From Pisolithus tinctorius (taxonomy: Eukaryota > Basidiomycota > Agaricomycetes > Boletales > Pisolithaceae): a stretch of 64,000 nucleotides of DNA. The stretch is taken from contig JANFAH010000039.1 of the NCBI GenBank assembly GCA_024663395.1, positions 543,501 through 607,500 on the forward strand, given 5' to 3'. The notes beneath the pieces were generated by a model, which searched no databases, was not told the DNA's origin, and saw only the letters and a program-made list of their open reading frames with translations. Of this stretch, positions 46,812 through 58,088 are shown one piece after another; positions within the stretch are counted from its first letter, which is position 1, and each line of letters begins with the position of its first letter. Made by a program: the position numbers and the translations under genes.

Positions 46812-47646
46812 ATGGCCCAACCAGTGCAAGGACAGCCAAATGTGCAGCGACCTATGCTGGCACCCCAGACTGACCCGGTCATGCAGGCCCGTATTGAGGC
46901 CGACTTCAAGCCAGTATACCTCGCAGTGGGAGGACCAGGACATGCCTTTGCATTCTGTCAGCCACACAAAGTCGAAAAGTGCGACATGTGCAAATTGGAC
47001 TTCACAGCTCTCAATCGGATATCCAAGATATTCATCACCAATCCTAACCTGCGCTGTCCACCCCCACCAACGGTATTGCAGCAGAAGCTCTCTCAAGCAG
47101 TCACCAACACCAAGGAGGAGGGAAATGTATGTAACCCATATCTTCTCGTGGCACGCTCATGTTTACGCGCTTCAGACGCTCTATAAACACAACAAACACA
47201 GAGAAGCTCTTGCGAAGTACAACATGGCCGCTAACATTGCCGTTCAGAGGCCACCATGGGAAAGCTCGGCCTTGTTCCGCGAAGAACTTTCTACCGTCAT
47301 CTCAAATAGATCTGCGGCACTCTTCGAGCTTGGGGACTACTTGGGTGCTCTCGTAGATGCAGAAACCGTCGTTTCGATCCGGAGAAACTGGCCAAAGGGC
47401 CATTTCCGAAAGGCCAAAGCACTCGTTGGCCTCAGAAGATTGCCAGAGGCCGAACAGTCGGTATCACTCGGCCTCCAGTTCGAACCAAACAACACTGTCA
47501 GTCTTTGTTTCCTCTGGAATGTGTAGTCTGCTCATTTTATTTAATTGAAGGAATTGAATAGCTACAAGGAGGAGCTTCAAAAACTCATGCAAATACAGAA
47601 GGGGAATGACAGCCTCCCAACTCCTGCCGTTTCTGCTTCAACTTAG
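46812..47646 (+). CDS. SEC72: Sec72-like ER translocation protein with TPR repeats
   Basis: Three exons encode about 243 residues. The N-terminal part (FKPVYLAVGGPGHAFAFCQP, KCDMCKLDFTALNRISK) is typical of fungal Sec72. It is followed by a TPR domain: LYKHNKHREALAKYNMAANI, ELSTVISNRSAALFELGDYL, ALVDAETVVSIRRNWPKGHF and KAKALVGLRRLPEAEQSV. Sec72 belongs to the Sec62/63 complex for post-translational import into the ER and binds cytosolic Hsp70 through its TPRs. Introns at about 47128-47175 (GTATGT) and 47496-47549 (GTCAGT). The CxxC pair near residue 58 is a feature of the basidiomycete branch as far as I recall. Confidence 0.88.
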
Positions 47647-48064
47647 ATGGAGAGCTGAAAGGGCTGGCATTATATCCTAATCCCTCATCTCACAGCTAGT
47701 CCAGACCAGGACCTCGCCTTGTGATCCCTTAGTCCTACACCATAAATGCACGCAAGTAGCAACTATTTGCAATAACACTCCAGGCGTTGAAGGGTTTAAC
47801 TTCGCTGAGGAACGAGAATTGGAAGCAAAGCCAGTGCTATTTTGATAGTGACATCTTCAATCCGAACATAACGTGGATTTGATGACCATGCTGACGAGAA
47901 GCACGAGGACCTCAATGTTAGTATGTTGTAGTCGATTGTTGATTCAGTTCGTCATCCATCCTTTTCACGCTGGCGAGGCGTGTAAGTCACGTTTGGTCCA
48001 ACCTAAGTTGGATAACAGACTTACTTCTTTGCCGAAAACTTACTACAACGTTGCTCGGATTTGA
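47647..48064. other. Convergent 3' spacer SEC72 / TPT1
   Basis: No gene; holds the two 3' UTRs. Confidence 0.45.
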
Positions 48065-49102
48065 TTAAAGCGCTGATATATTGTCACGACCTGATTCAGC
48101 TACACTGGTGTGGTCGGCGGCTCGCTCCGCAAGACGTATTTGGGTAATTTCGACTTCGCGCGGTATAACAGGCCCGCTCCCCTCCCAGCCTGGTACTGGT
48201 GTGCGGTCGGCGTACTCAACCCGTTGGAAGAATTGCGGTCCCAAGATACCTTTTGCGTCCCCTTCCGTGAGAACGACGCCATTCTTGGAGAGGTGGAATC
48301 TTATGCCCGCGTCTATGGCCTTCTGGACGTCAATGAATATAAGGACCTGGGAACTGTTGCGCATGCCTGCACGACGGTAGCATGATGCTCGTTCAATCGA
48401 TGGCTTATTATTGCCAAAACTCACGACGTACCGCTCAAGATACCACTGCCAGGGACACCTTGTGCAAGGTGCACATGATTCCGCTTCATCCTGGAAAGCC
48501 CTTGAGTAGCTGGGTAGTGCTGTTAGTTCCAAGTGAGCACGGCTAGTACTACCCTCCATACCGATAAGCTCCCATGCCTTGCGCGTCGTCCCATGTACGG
48601 CCAATGGGATTTCAGAGGCAGATGAGATAGGTTGAAGGTCTAGTTTGACGTCCTAGATAGCATGATGGTACCCTGAAACCTGAAGGACCGCGATGGGCAG
48701 TAGAGACGTTACCTTGATCGAATGACCTTGATTGGCCCTTATCCACCATAGGTCGTCGCCCGAGTTGTTGCTCGGGGTTAGACATGGCTCAAATAACAGA
48801 TGATATCGATTCTTCTGATCCCGATTCACTATCTCTTGGAGTTGTAGAAAAGTGACATCTTTGAACATGACATTGGCGAGCTGATAACGGGTCAACTCGT
48901 TTGCGTTGAAGTAAATGTTCGTCGTCCTCACCACGTCCGAAACGCGTGCGTACCCATCTGAACGAATCTGGAGGCCTGTTGTCTTAGCGCCATGGCGAAG
49001 TAGCCACGATAGACTCTTGGATAGCCGTACTTCTGGAGGGTCTCGGGGGTGACCTCGCTGTCTCGGTGTTGGTTTTTTCTTGTTCTGCGTCTCTGCCGAC
49101 AT
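48065..49102 (-). CDS. TPT1: tRNA 2'-phosphotransferase
   Basis: Five exons give about 265 residues of the KptA/Tpt1 family, which moves the splice-junction 2'-phosphate of tRNA to NAD+. Conserved blocks: RLSKSLSWLLRHGAKTTGL (Arg-His), IRSDGYARVSDVL, FLQLQEIVNRDQKNRYHL, WWIRANQGHSIK, AVHGTTRKAWELI, GLSRMKRNHVHLAQG, GMRNSSQVLIFIDVQKAI and FHLSKNGVVLTEG. The catalytic R-H-R-R set is present. Introns: after VSDV (GTGAGG), after GHSIK (GTAACG), after ELI (GTATGG) and after GILS (GTACGT). Start ATG 49102 (MSAETQNKKK). Divergent from APP1. Intact. Confidence 0.95.
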
Positions 49103-49355
49103 CTCGAGAAACCGAAACCTTTTGTTGTACGAAATCTGTCTGTTGGGTACGCTTGTCGTCGCTGTACCGTAGTGGTGCCAGTGGCGGATAGCAGTAGCAC
49201 CAACTGTCGCCCAACACCAGATGGCCCGGGCGCTCATGGCCACTCGTGGCTACACCAAGAAGTCGCCCACATCGCCTCATAAACTGCCTGACGGGCGTTT
49301 CTTTGCCCGCACATGTTGTCCTGCTTCCTGTACGTCCAAGAACCCTGCGTACAAA

Positions 49356-51474
49356 ATGTCCTCGCCTAAGTCGCGGTCCAGCTGGAAAGATTACCTTGGC
49401 AGACGCGACTTCAGATTCTCACTACCAGCGCGCGTAAGAACGCTAAGACCATTTCAGAAGAACAGCGCCCAATTGCGCCACCCAGACGTGGTGCAAACTT
49501 GGAGTCAATGGGCAGCTCAGAAGCTGAGGCGAAATGCCCCCGAGGCTGTTCTCGTCCATGAAGTCGACCTCTTTCCCGGCTGGGCCACTGAGTGCCCCCG
49601 AGGCTTGGAACCTAACCAGCTCGACTGTAGGTGTTCTGGAAATCGCCCGTGCTGTACTTGTTAAATCAGTCTTCCTTTCCAGCATTCGATATCGCAGTGC
49701 ACATTTCTGGAATTGCTACTTCTCGGCGCACCCCTGAACTACTCACTCCCCCCCAGCGGACATTTCTTAAACTCGCCAAGAGTACGTGCATGTCTTGGCA
49801 TGGTGTTTAACGCCAGTGACATCTTCCCGCAGCATTTGCTTCCCTCCCAAAGGTGCAGCTAAATCTGACAAACCAATTTTTAGAAGACGGGGGTCTAAAG
49901 CTCCCGCCTCGACCTCACGAAATTTCTGATGACTTCGAAGTCGGAGACCTCGATCGTCGGTTTATTGATAGTCTAAACCAGACTGACGTGCCGTCATCCG
50001 ACTCAACACAATTATTTTCTGCGCTGTCCTCAGCTGAAGCCTACACACCCGCTCAGCTGAAGCGGCTGCATGACAATCTAGAGTCCCGTTTGCGACCATT
50101 CTGGGCTTCTCCACTGTCTTCAGTGCCTGTGCAGGTGTCTATCTTTTCCCCTCCTGCAAATCCCGGCGCTAGTCGGCGCCTCCACTCCCGCCAACCAATT
50201 AAAACATATGAAGTCCGCCCTGGACCAGATGGGTTCTTTGCGAGTACAATCACAATTCCTTGGGAAGACGTTCGTTCCCATCCCGTTGCTTCCCACATCG
50301 CCAGTGACAAGACCACGCTGGAGCACGAGCTTCTAGTAGAAGCAAGGGTCGTAGGCCCTGAACACTCGCACACAACACGTGCGCCACGAGCTGCGCTAGG
50401 GTGGATCCCGATCACGCACTCAACTTTACGCGTAATTTCTGATATCGATGACACGGTCAAATTGTCCAGGGTCATCGATGGCGCCCGAGCGGCATTCCAC
50501 AATGTGTTCGCCAAAAATCTGGAAGAAACAGTAATTCCTGAGATGGCAGAATGGTATAGAGCATTGTGGAGCCACGGAGTTAGGTTTCATTATGTGGTAG
50601 GTCACCTCGTGGCTGAAACCGCTGGCGCTCGATGCTAATTTGGGATGGGCGCTAGTCCAACTCTCCATTCGAGCTTCTGCAAGTTATGAGACAGTTTATC
50701 AAGATTTCTGGGCTTCCACCAGGCTCTATCCGGCTACGCTCGTATACCGGCAAATCACTGTTCAATGGCCTCCTGTCAGCCCCTGCTACCAGAAAAAGGG
50801 CCAACGTGGTTGAAGTCCTGGATCATTTTCCACAGTCAAGGTTCATTCTCGTAGGAGATTCTGGAGAACAGGACTTGGAATTGTACGCCAGGCTAGCTTT
50901 TGAGCGCCCGGCACAGATCGTGGGCGTGTTTATCCGGGACGTGACTGCCGCAGGACTGCAGGACCCAACAGGCACACAGGCAGAAGATGTTCTCACGAAT
51001 CTACCTAGGTCGCCGAAGAGAGGGAGTACTGTACTGCCGCCAGCCACCTCATCAGTCCCGGGACGCTCGGTCACCATTGACAACTTCCGCACGGGATCCG
51101 CGCCACTCCCCCAACCATCACGGAAGTCAACTTTTTTCCCGTCGTCATTTCCGTCATCATTTTCGTCGGCGGTTTCATCCCCGAAGTTGACCGAGGATGA
51201 AATTTCACGTGAATCTCTCGATTCGTCGGCTTCAGGCTCGTTCTCCCTGAGATCGTCGACGTCCTTGAGTTCCAACTCGTTGCGGCTGACCAGACGGGGT
51301 ACGATGCCTATCACAGATGGAGAGAAAAAGCGGTGTGATCTACAGAATAGGGTATATCGGGCACGGCTGTCGATACCGAAGCATATTCCATTTAGGGTTT
51401 TTGAACACCCTAGGGAGTGCGTGGAAATGGAGCAGATTACGGACTTGCTTGAGGTTGGTCCGCGTTCTGCGTGA
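49356..51474 (+). CDS. APP1: App1-like phosphatidate phosphatase
   Basis: Four exons encode about 640 residues. N-terminal: WSQWAAQKLRR, VHEVDLFPGWAT, FDIAVHISGIATSRRTPELL. Then the catalytic region: LRVISDIDDTVKLSRVIDGA with the DxDxT motif of haloacid-dehalogenase phosphatases, AEWYRALWSHGVRFHYV spliced to SNSPFELLQVMRQFI, GLPPGSIRLRSY, and HFPQSRFILVGDSGEQDLEL. A Ser-rich tail follows. In yeast App1 dephosphorylates phosphatidate at actin patches during endocytosis. Introns at about 49630 (GTAGGT), 49781 (GTACGT) and 50596 (GTAGGT). The same frame is open upstream to another ATG at 49221, so a start there would add 45 residues; 49356 leaves a normal 5' spacer to TPT1 and is preferred. Confidence 0.9.
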
Positions 51475-51599
51475 TAGGTGTACCACTGCATATCACATAC
51501 ATACGATTGTTGTTGTACTTCGCTGCATAGTGTTCACGGTAATATAAATTAGTTTCACATAAACACCGTTTTCCTGGGGATGATCCCCTTGGACCCTCC

Positions 51600-52000
51600 C
51601 TTCCCAAGTCCCTCATCGTTCGGCTTGGCGGGTCTGCAAGTCCTGATGGTTAGGATCAGTAGGGGCCGCTTTCCGTTGAAGATCAAGTGTGGTGATGTTG
51701 GAGCTACGTGTTGATACCATTGAACTGGGAGGACAATCGCAGTCTCGGTGACTCATACACTAACCGTTCATCATGCTAGATGTTGATTGGCGGATGATCT
51801 GCACACACAAGTCGGTAGAATCAGAATGACATGAAAGCAAGCCCTGGACAATGACACATTTAAAAACGTGCTGGAAACTCCCCGAGCTTGTACATGTCGA
51901 GCTGGATCTCGAGAGAACTATTTTCGCGGAGGTGATATCCGATGAGGTCAGGGGAAGTATTTATTCAAGCAGTAACCGCGAAAACCATGGATGTAAAAGT
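51600..52000. repeat. Diverged duplicate of the hydrophobin-like gene's upstream region
   Basis: Blocks such as GGATCAGTAG, GGTGATGTTGGAGCT and CCCCGAGCTTGTAC (51655-51895) recur in order at 52590-52640 and 52825-52840 in the upstream flank of the hydrophobin-like gene. TATTTATTC followed by AGTAACCGC at 51959 also matches 52502. The region itself holds no recognised gene. Confidence 0.6.
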
Positions 52001-52103
52001 ACACCCTCGTGTCTGGCAACTGCTGATGTGTTGAAACGTCATCAATTTTATACCGACAACTTACCCTACATCACCAGTAACTGCAACTCGTGATGTAAGA
52101 TAT

Positions 52104-52437
52104 TTATGGACAATTCCACCCGTTACTCGTCTGGGTACAACACGTAGCAATCTGGTCACTGGAGCTATAGATGGGAAACTCATAAGTGGCATTTGTACCT
52201 TGATCAACGTAGCGAGACACACCAAGAAGTCCCTGGGTTACAGTACCAAGCAGGAGGTCCAAAAACAGTGGAGACGATCGTGCAGCAGACATCTGTGCAC
52301 TGTCTGGCAACTGGGGAAGTAGTGATGAACGTTGGATGAGTTATTGCACCGATGGAAGTTGGCACTGTACCCAGGATAGGCTCGGCAAAAGCGAGGGAGA
52401 AGGCAGAGGCGAAGACAAAGAATGCAGCGAGTTTCAT
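52104..52437 (-). CDS. Hydrophobin-like secreted eight-cysteine protein
   Basis: Two exons give 92 residues. MKLAAFFVFASAFSLAFA is a clear signal peptide. The mature part has eight Cys at 47, 51, 52, 66, 72, 81, 82 and 91, in the order C-CC-C-C-CC-C of hydrophobins, with spacings 3, 13, 5, 8 and 8. Hydrophobins usually have 5 or more residues before the first CC and longer loops, so this one is compact. The pattern only appears when a 55 nt or so intron (GTGTGT donor, CTATAG acceptor) is removed; it falls inside the Cys72 codon. Unspliced, the frame stops soon after at 52204. If a hydrophobin, it coats hyphae or spores. It could instead be another small cysteine-rich effector-like protein. 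Confidence 0.65.
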
Positions 52438-53048
52438 AATGAGAAGGTACTGTTTTAGCTGGTATCTGGGGGGAAGGTAGGGGTAGGGGACATCTATAGG
52501 GTATTTATTCGGGTAGTAACCGCCAAAACAAAGGGTGTAAAAGCGCCACACAGTTCAACGTGGCGCGTTTGTGAGCCTTGATAGTCGGGATCAGTAGAAG
52601 TTACTTCCCAATGGACATCAGAGGTGGTGGAGTTGGAGCTTATTAGTGTTGACGCCAACCTTGGAAGACAACACACTCGAGAAGGCCAATGTATAGCCAG
52701 AACACATTAACCATCCCGCGTGGCAGTTGTTGTATGGTGGAGGATCTATGAATATGAGTCTGCAAAATTAGTGACCAATCAACACCTGAGGAACGACTTT
52801 TGTATTTGAAAACGCACCGAAAGTTCCTCGAGCTTGTACTGTTTGCGGTTTTTGCCACGAGTCGACTTGATTACTTTATGTTTGCAGAGCCGACATTCGC
52901 ACCCCTGCTGTAGATGCCATTAGAAACTGCGAAGTGTGAGCTGCACATATCTAGTGGCTGAAAACCCATACGAGGTCTGAGCACCGCTGCGAAAGACCCG
53001 CTGGCAAACCTAGCATATAAAAGTGATTAGCCCTGACCAGTTGACTCA

Positions 53049-53084
53049 GAGTCCGTACGGTATGTTCGCGTAGTCTCGCTACAC
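53049..53084 (+). repeat. Left terminal inverted repeat of the Harbinger element
   Basis: Begins GAGTCCGTACGGTATGTTCG and ends CTCGCTACAC. It contains the palindrome CCGTACGG. It pairs with 56210-56245, with one T/C mismatch at base 17. Confidence 0.93.
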
Positions 53085-53172
53085 AGTTGCTTGCCGGCTT
53101 TGGTATTTTACTTTGTTTGTGATCCTGGCAAGCCACCATGCTGCGGAGTTTGTATTTTGAACCGCTCCGACG

Positions 53173-54606
53173 ATGATGGATAGTGAACCCCTGGAACCCT
53201 TCCTACCGATTATCGCAGCACTAGCGATGCTCGTCGGTGAGTCTTGCCTCGAGCTAGTGACTGAAGATATGCCCTCCGATAAGGATCGAGCCAACTGGAC
53301 TGAGGAAGAGAAAGAGGCCCTTGTCGCTTTCCTTGTCGACGAGAAAATCGCTGGCAAGATGGGCGATGGGTCGTTCAAGTCTACCACTTGGAGTGCGGCC
53401 GCTGCCCACATAAACAAGAAATTCCCGAAACAAAAAGGTGCGATGAAGACCTCTGATATGTGCAGAGGGAAGCTCAGTAATGTGAGTATCCTGTTCCCTC
53501 CCCAGCGCCTGTGTAGCCTCATCGATCATTATTGGTACAGCTCAAATCTGTGCTGAGGGATATCAACTTATGGCGAGGTCGTTCTGGAAAGCATTGGGAT
53601 AATGAAAATGGGGAGAATATTATCTCTGAGAGTGAGGAAAGCGACTTCAAGGAGTGGTTAGCGGTACGTGTCCATCATCTTGGGTCCATCGCTTGACATC
53701 GATAACATCCATCGACAGGGCCGACCCGGGAATGCTATGCGCCAGTTTAAAAACGTCGGTTGGCCCCTGCTTACGGCGATGGAGTCGCTGTTTCCAAATG
53801 ACCAAGCCCGTGGTATGCGCGCCTACCATCCTACGACTTCTGCGGCATTCGTATCCGGCGCCAGTGGTCCTGGCCTCTCCATAAACCCGTCTAGCCATAC
53901 CTCCAGCGATCCGGTGATGACCCCATCCACGTCCTCCGCCGCTTTACAGTTCGTTACTCCTCAGGTTGGAAGCTCCGCCGGCATCATTGAAGATGATGCG
54001 ATCGATCAAATGTCCGTCGACAAGGTAGCTCCTGCTAACAGAATGAACATGCAGTCCCAGCTATTTTCAACGCAATTTAATCCACCCATGCCGACTCTCG
54101 CTTCCCCTACGACGTTACTTAGCTCATATCCCCCCTCAACTACCAGCTCTATGCCATCAAGTAGGAAGCGTACACATGCGGACGCCAACCCTGCTTCACC
54201 CTCTGCTGAAATTCCATCGGCGCAAGCTGCGCTCCAGTCGCTCTCTATCAAGGACGATGCAGAACGCTCTTCAAAGAAGTCGAAGAAGAGCAAAGAAACG
54301 TCCACGCCCGCTTTACTCGTCGGTGTACAGGGTTCCCTTTCATACCTTGGGTCTGTTATCAGTTCGTTGTCTGCAGTTGCCGCACAGCAAAGGCGTACTG
54401 AGCGTATGCACGCCGCCGTGGAGATGCTCGCACGGCGAGATGACGACCTTCCCCTGTTAGCTAAGACGGCCTTGATGGAAGCGTTCCGTATGGATGGGGG
54501 GGCGATCGATTTATACCTCATGTTGGATGATAAAACCCTTCATAGAAACTGGATTCAGACTTGTCTTCGTAACCAGAAACTCATTCCAGATGACCTTGTG
54601 TTGTAG
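53173..54606 (+). CDS. Myb/SANT-like protein of the Harbinger element
   Basis: Three exons encode about 440 residues. A Myb/SANT-like domain (ANWTEEEKEALVAFLVDEK, FKSTTWSAAAAHINKKFP, KTSDMCRGKLSN then LKSVLRDINLWRGRSGKHWD) is followed by a second conserved block with GRPGNAMRQFKNVGWPLL. A long Ser/Pro-rich region with a basic KKSKKSKE patch follows, then a C-terminal helix-rich piece ending NQKLIPDDLVL. In Harbinger elements such a protein carries the transposase into the nucleus and recruits it to the ends. Introns at about 53481-53539 (GTGAGT) and 53664-53718 (GTACGT). An alternative start is ATG 53269 (MPSDKDRANW), which begins right at the domain and may be the true one. Confidence 0.88.
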
Positions 54607-54729
54607 TACCTCCATCATGTTTGTATCCCTGCTCGCAATTTATCTGACCCGCTGTTTTGTTATGCAAAGAATGATCCAGAGATATTCATTTAGAAAGTGA
54701 GAAAAGTGTACATAAAACAATCTCTACGA

Positions 54730-56086
54730 TCAAGTTTGCCCTCGCTTCCGCAGATACTCCTGGTAGTCGTGCCACATTGCCTCAGCAATAGAATCGCGCA
54801 ACGCCCTGGCTGATAATTCTTGAGGGTCGTCGTCTCCCTCGTCATCCCCTGATAGCGCGCTTTCTTCTTGCTCGATGTCGCCAACTTCCCCAGTACCCCC
54901 ATCACCTCCGCCATCCCCCTCCGGCATTTCTCCATCAGCATCTGGATCCCGTTCGTGCGACATAATTAAATTGTGGATAACGCATAGGGCGACAGGAATG
55001 AGCGCCTGGATCTCGATAGGATATTCTGGAGGGAGAAGAAGAATTCGGAAACGACGCTTGATGACACCAAAGATTCGTTCGACAACATTCCGTGCAGACG
55101 AGTGACGCAAATTGAAAAGCTCCTCTTTGTTTGCAGGCCTGTAAAACGGGAAGTAAATGGATATCAATCACGCAGTAAATGCATACCTTAATGATGCTTG
55201 TCGCCACTCTGCCAGGTGATAGCGTGTGCGGCGGTAAGGTACGAGGACTCCTTCTGACAATGGGAAACCAGCGTCGCCAAGGAGATACTTTCCTTGGGGA
55301 ATATCGAGGCTTGATGCGCACGCTTCCTGGAAAATTCGTGCATCCGTAGCCGAACCCTCCCAGCCAGTCAATACATAAGTGAAATTCATGCCAAAGTCAC
55401 AGGCGAACATGCAATTCTGGGACATGGTGCCCTTTCGGTTGCGGTATGCGGTGCGGTCATGAAGTGGCGGGGAAGCGGGAATATGACTGCCATCGATGGC
55501 ACCGATCGCATCCTTGAAGTACGGCCAGAACCTATGACTCCGCATGATTTTTGGGTGGACAGTAGTAGTTGAAGAAGCGAATGGGAGTGATACGTGCTTC
55601 GAATAGAAGGGTTCAGAAGCAAAGATTGTAACCATTTTGCGGAAGTATCTAAGTACGGATGCTGTTAGAAATGGGCGCGGAAAAGCGAATCAAAACGTAC
55701 CTCGAGATTGTATCATTGGATCTCTGAAAACGTTCTCCAACATGTCTGATTGGTAGGCCAGTGACACACGTATACAAAAAAATTGCGAGCTGTTCTTCAA
55801 GAGAGGTGTGCTTCGAGGCTTGGTAGCCATGGTTGCGGAGTTCGAGAGTAATTTCTTTGAACGTGTGTACGCTCATACCTAACTCGCAACGTATACGGTC
55901 TGGGTGACCAAGGATCAGTTCAACCAACCAAGCCTCTCCAGAAAGCGCAGATGTGTGGTATGGCCGTATATTCTTAGGGATCTCTCCAGAGAGGAGATCG
56001 ACCATTAGTTTGGTAAGAATCTGGACAACGACAAGGACCTTCTCTTGTATGAGCTCTCGCGATTGATGTGCTTCTTCATCGTCCAT
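54730..56086 (-). CDS. PIF/Harbinger transposase (DDE endonuclease, HARBI1-like)
   Basis: Three exons encode about 415 residues. After an N-terminal helical part (LRNHGYQASKHTSLEEQLAI, HVGERFQRSNDTISRYF with the helix-turn-helix) comes the DDE nuclease: GAIDGSHIPASPP (first Asp), YRNRKGTMSQNCMFACDFG, GWEGSATDARIF, GKYLLGDAGFPLSEGVLVPY (second Asp) and ARNVVERIFGVIKRRFRIL (Glu). All three catalytic acids are present. The C-terminal tail is acidic. Introns at about 55650-55701 (GTACGT) and 55140-55187 (GTATGC). The first ATG in frame is 56086 (MDDEEAHQSREL); the frame is open a little further upstream without ATG. Its 3' end faces that of the Myb-like gene 123 bp away. Confidence 0.93.
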
Positions 56087-56209
56087 GGCTGTGCGCCGAG
56101 CATTGATCAGCGATATGAGCACAATATGAGCATCGCAGCTGGCAGTCAACTTTCAATTTCCGACCATTCTTACTAATCACCCAATATATCTCTGTAGAAT
56201 TGTCAAAGA

Positions 56210-56245
56210 GTGTAGCGAGACTACGCGAGCATACCGTACGGACTC
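56210..56245 (-). repeat. Right terminal inverted repeat of the Harbinger element
   Basis: Reverse complement begins GAGTCCGTACGGTATGCTCG. It is followed by the direct repeat TCA at 56246-56248. Confidence 0.93.
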
Positions 56246-56381
56246 TCAGCAGGTCGTTGGCAAAGGTACCCGACCGTCGGGTGTCCATTTTCCAGGATCT
56301 CGGATATTACAGACAAGAGTTACAACATCCCAGTAGGTTTTACATACAATTGAACATTTTGGTGGGGCACATCTAGTGAGC

Positions 56382-58088
56382 CTATGTACGAGATCCATAC
56401 ACGTCTTTGGCTTGGACACCTCCCTGTCCCTTGCGAATGTTGGACTGGGCCCACCTATTAAATAAAAGCATTAAAGTCACGATAGAACAGTGCAAAGAGC
56501 GGGACAAACTTTTTGATTCGGATGCTTTGGATCTGGATGAAGCCCGTGGTATCCGTAGGCTCGAACCCACCGAGCTCATCCATGGATGACTGTGCCTCGT
56601 CGTATAAGCCCTGCCGAAATATTAAATCGCGTCCGCCACTTCTCGGGTTTACATACCTCATCAGAGTGCCTGCCCTCGATGATAACGTTACCCCTGTACA
56701 GCTTCAAACGAACAACGCCGTTGACTGTTCGCTGACTTGCGGGAATGGCACTCGTGATAAATTCACGCTCGGGAGAGAAGAAGGTGCCATTGTATAGTAT
56801 ACGGCCTAATTCGATGGTGATAAACTGGTCGCGGAGTGCACGCACATTACGATCGAGGGTGAGACCCTCAATGTCCATATGAGCGGCACGCAGGATGGTG
56901 GCTCCCGGAGATTCGTAACAACCTCGGGACTTCACACCGATAAAGCGATTCTCGACAATGTCGATACGTCCGACTCCGTGCTTTCTCGCGAGCGCATTGA
57001 GACCCAAGAATATCTCGACAGGGTCTGTGAACGTCTTTTGGTCTTCAGTCGTGACCTTGACTGGAAGACCAGCCTTAAATTCGATGGAAAGACGCTCGGG
57101 CTCAGAGGGCGCCGCTTCGGGCTGGACAGTGAGTTTCCACATGTCGTCTGGTGGAGTGACATTGGGGTCTTCCAGAATACCAGCTTCATAAGAGATGTGG
57201 AACAAGTTCTCATCCGTGGACCACGGCTTGGCAGCGGTCTGCTGGACGGGAATCTGCTTCTCTGCTGCGTAAGCTAGAAGAGCCTGACGACCAGGGAATC
57301 GGTCATAGAACTCTGTAACGGTGTGACTGATAGTAAATGCAGAAGTGCCCGCCTATACGTACCAGGTATGCGCCATGGGGCAATGACTTTGATGTCCGGC
57401 CGCAGGCCGTAAAACGCAAGCTCAAAACGAACTTGGTCGTTTCCTTTTCCAGTGCACCCATGAGAGACATAGCTTTTGAGATATGTCATAACGAGTTTGG
57501 AAACTCCACAATGAAAATCATGATCTCACTCGCATCCTTCCGTATCAGCGACTTCGATCATGCCGCGGGCAATGACAGGTCGGGCAAGTGATGTCCCGAG
57601 AAGGTATACGTTCTGCGTACTACGATGTTTATCCCTGGATAGACAAGAGACTGTGCAACCCACCTCGTAGATGCAATTTGCTTGCATAGCGGGGTATATG
57701 AGTTCAGTCACGAACTCGCGTTTGAGATCCTGGAGATCCGCGATAAGCATGATAATATGACTGTAAAACTGGCCTGACCTGTAAATAAAACTTCTTGGCA
57801 CCTACTGCGAGTGCCTTTTTGCGAGCAGCTTCGAAATCCTACAGATTAGAATGAATACAGTCCAGATAAAAACATAGTCGGTCGCGTTACCTACCTCTTC
57901 CTGGCCGACATCAGCCATAAAAGCGACAACTTCGTATCCTTGCTCGATCAGCCATGCCAAAATGCAGGAGGTATCTTTGTATCCGATCACATGTGCTCTT
58001 CAGTGAAGATCGGGGCGTGTCTGAGGTGTGCCTTACCGAGACCGCCAGAATAAGCCAACAAAACGCGACCTTTTGAAGTGGACACCAT
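56382..58088 (-). CDS. ARG1: Argininosuccinate synthase
   Basis: Nine exons encode about 415 residues of the enzyme joining citrulline and aspartate in arginine synthesis. The ATP-pyrophosphatase P-loop is at the N terminus, [15 protein letters not shown], with an intron inside the Asp codon. Then come [138 protein letters not shown] and [15 protein letters not shown]. The last intron (GTTTGT donor) joins IRIKK to [17 protein letters not shown], ending at 56382; without it the frame ends at 56458. The gene lies 136 bp from the right end of the transposon and is intact. Head-to-head with the RING gene. Confidence 0.95.

Larger units (their letters stand above)
53049..56245. mobile_element. PIF/Harbinger DNA transposon, apparently complete (3197 bp)
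   Basis: The element has 36 bp terminal inverted repeats with a single mismatch (53049-53084 and 56210-56245, both starting GAGTCCGTACGGTATG), flanked by the 3 bp target duplication TCA (53046-53048 and 56246-56248). It carries the two genes expected of this superfamily, a Myb/SANT-like DNA-binding protein and a DDE endonuclease, arranged convergently with their 3' ends facing each other. Both have open frames and intact introns. High repeat symmetry and intact genes suggest recent insertion. Confidence 0.92.

Noticed and set aside
49437..49461. 24 nt GT...AG segment in APP1 resembling a tiny intron
   Set aside because: The frame is open through it, so removal is not needed and the length is below known fungal introns.
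50053..51491. Long minus-strand frames (up to 222 codons)
   Set aside because: Antisense to APP1 exons; they exist because of codon bias on the real strand.
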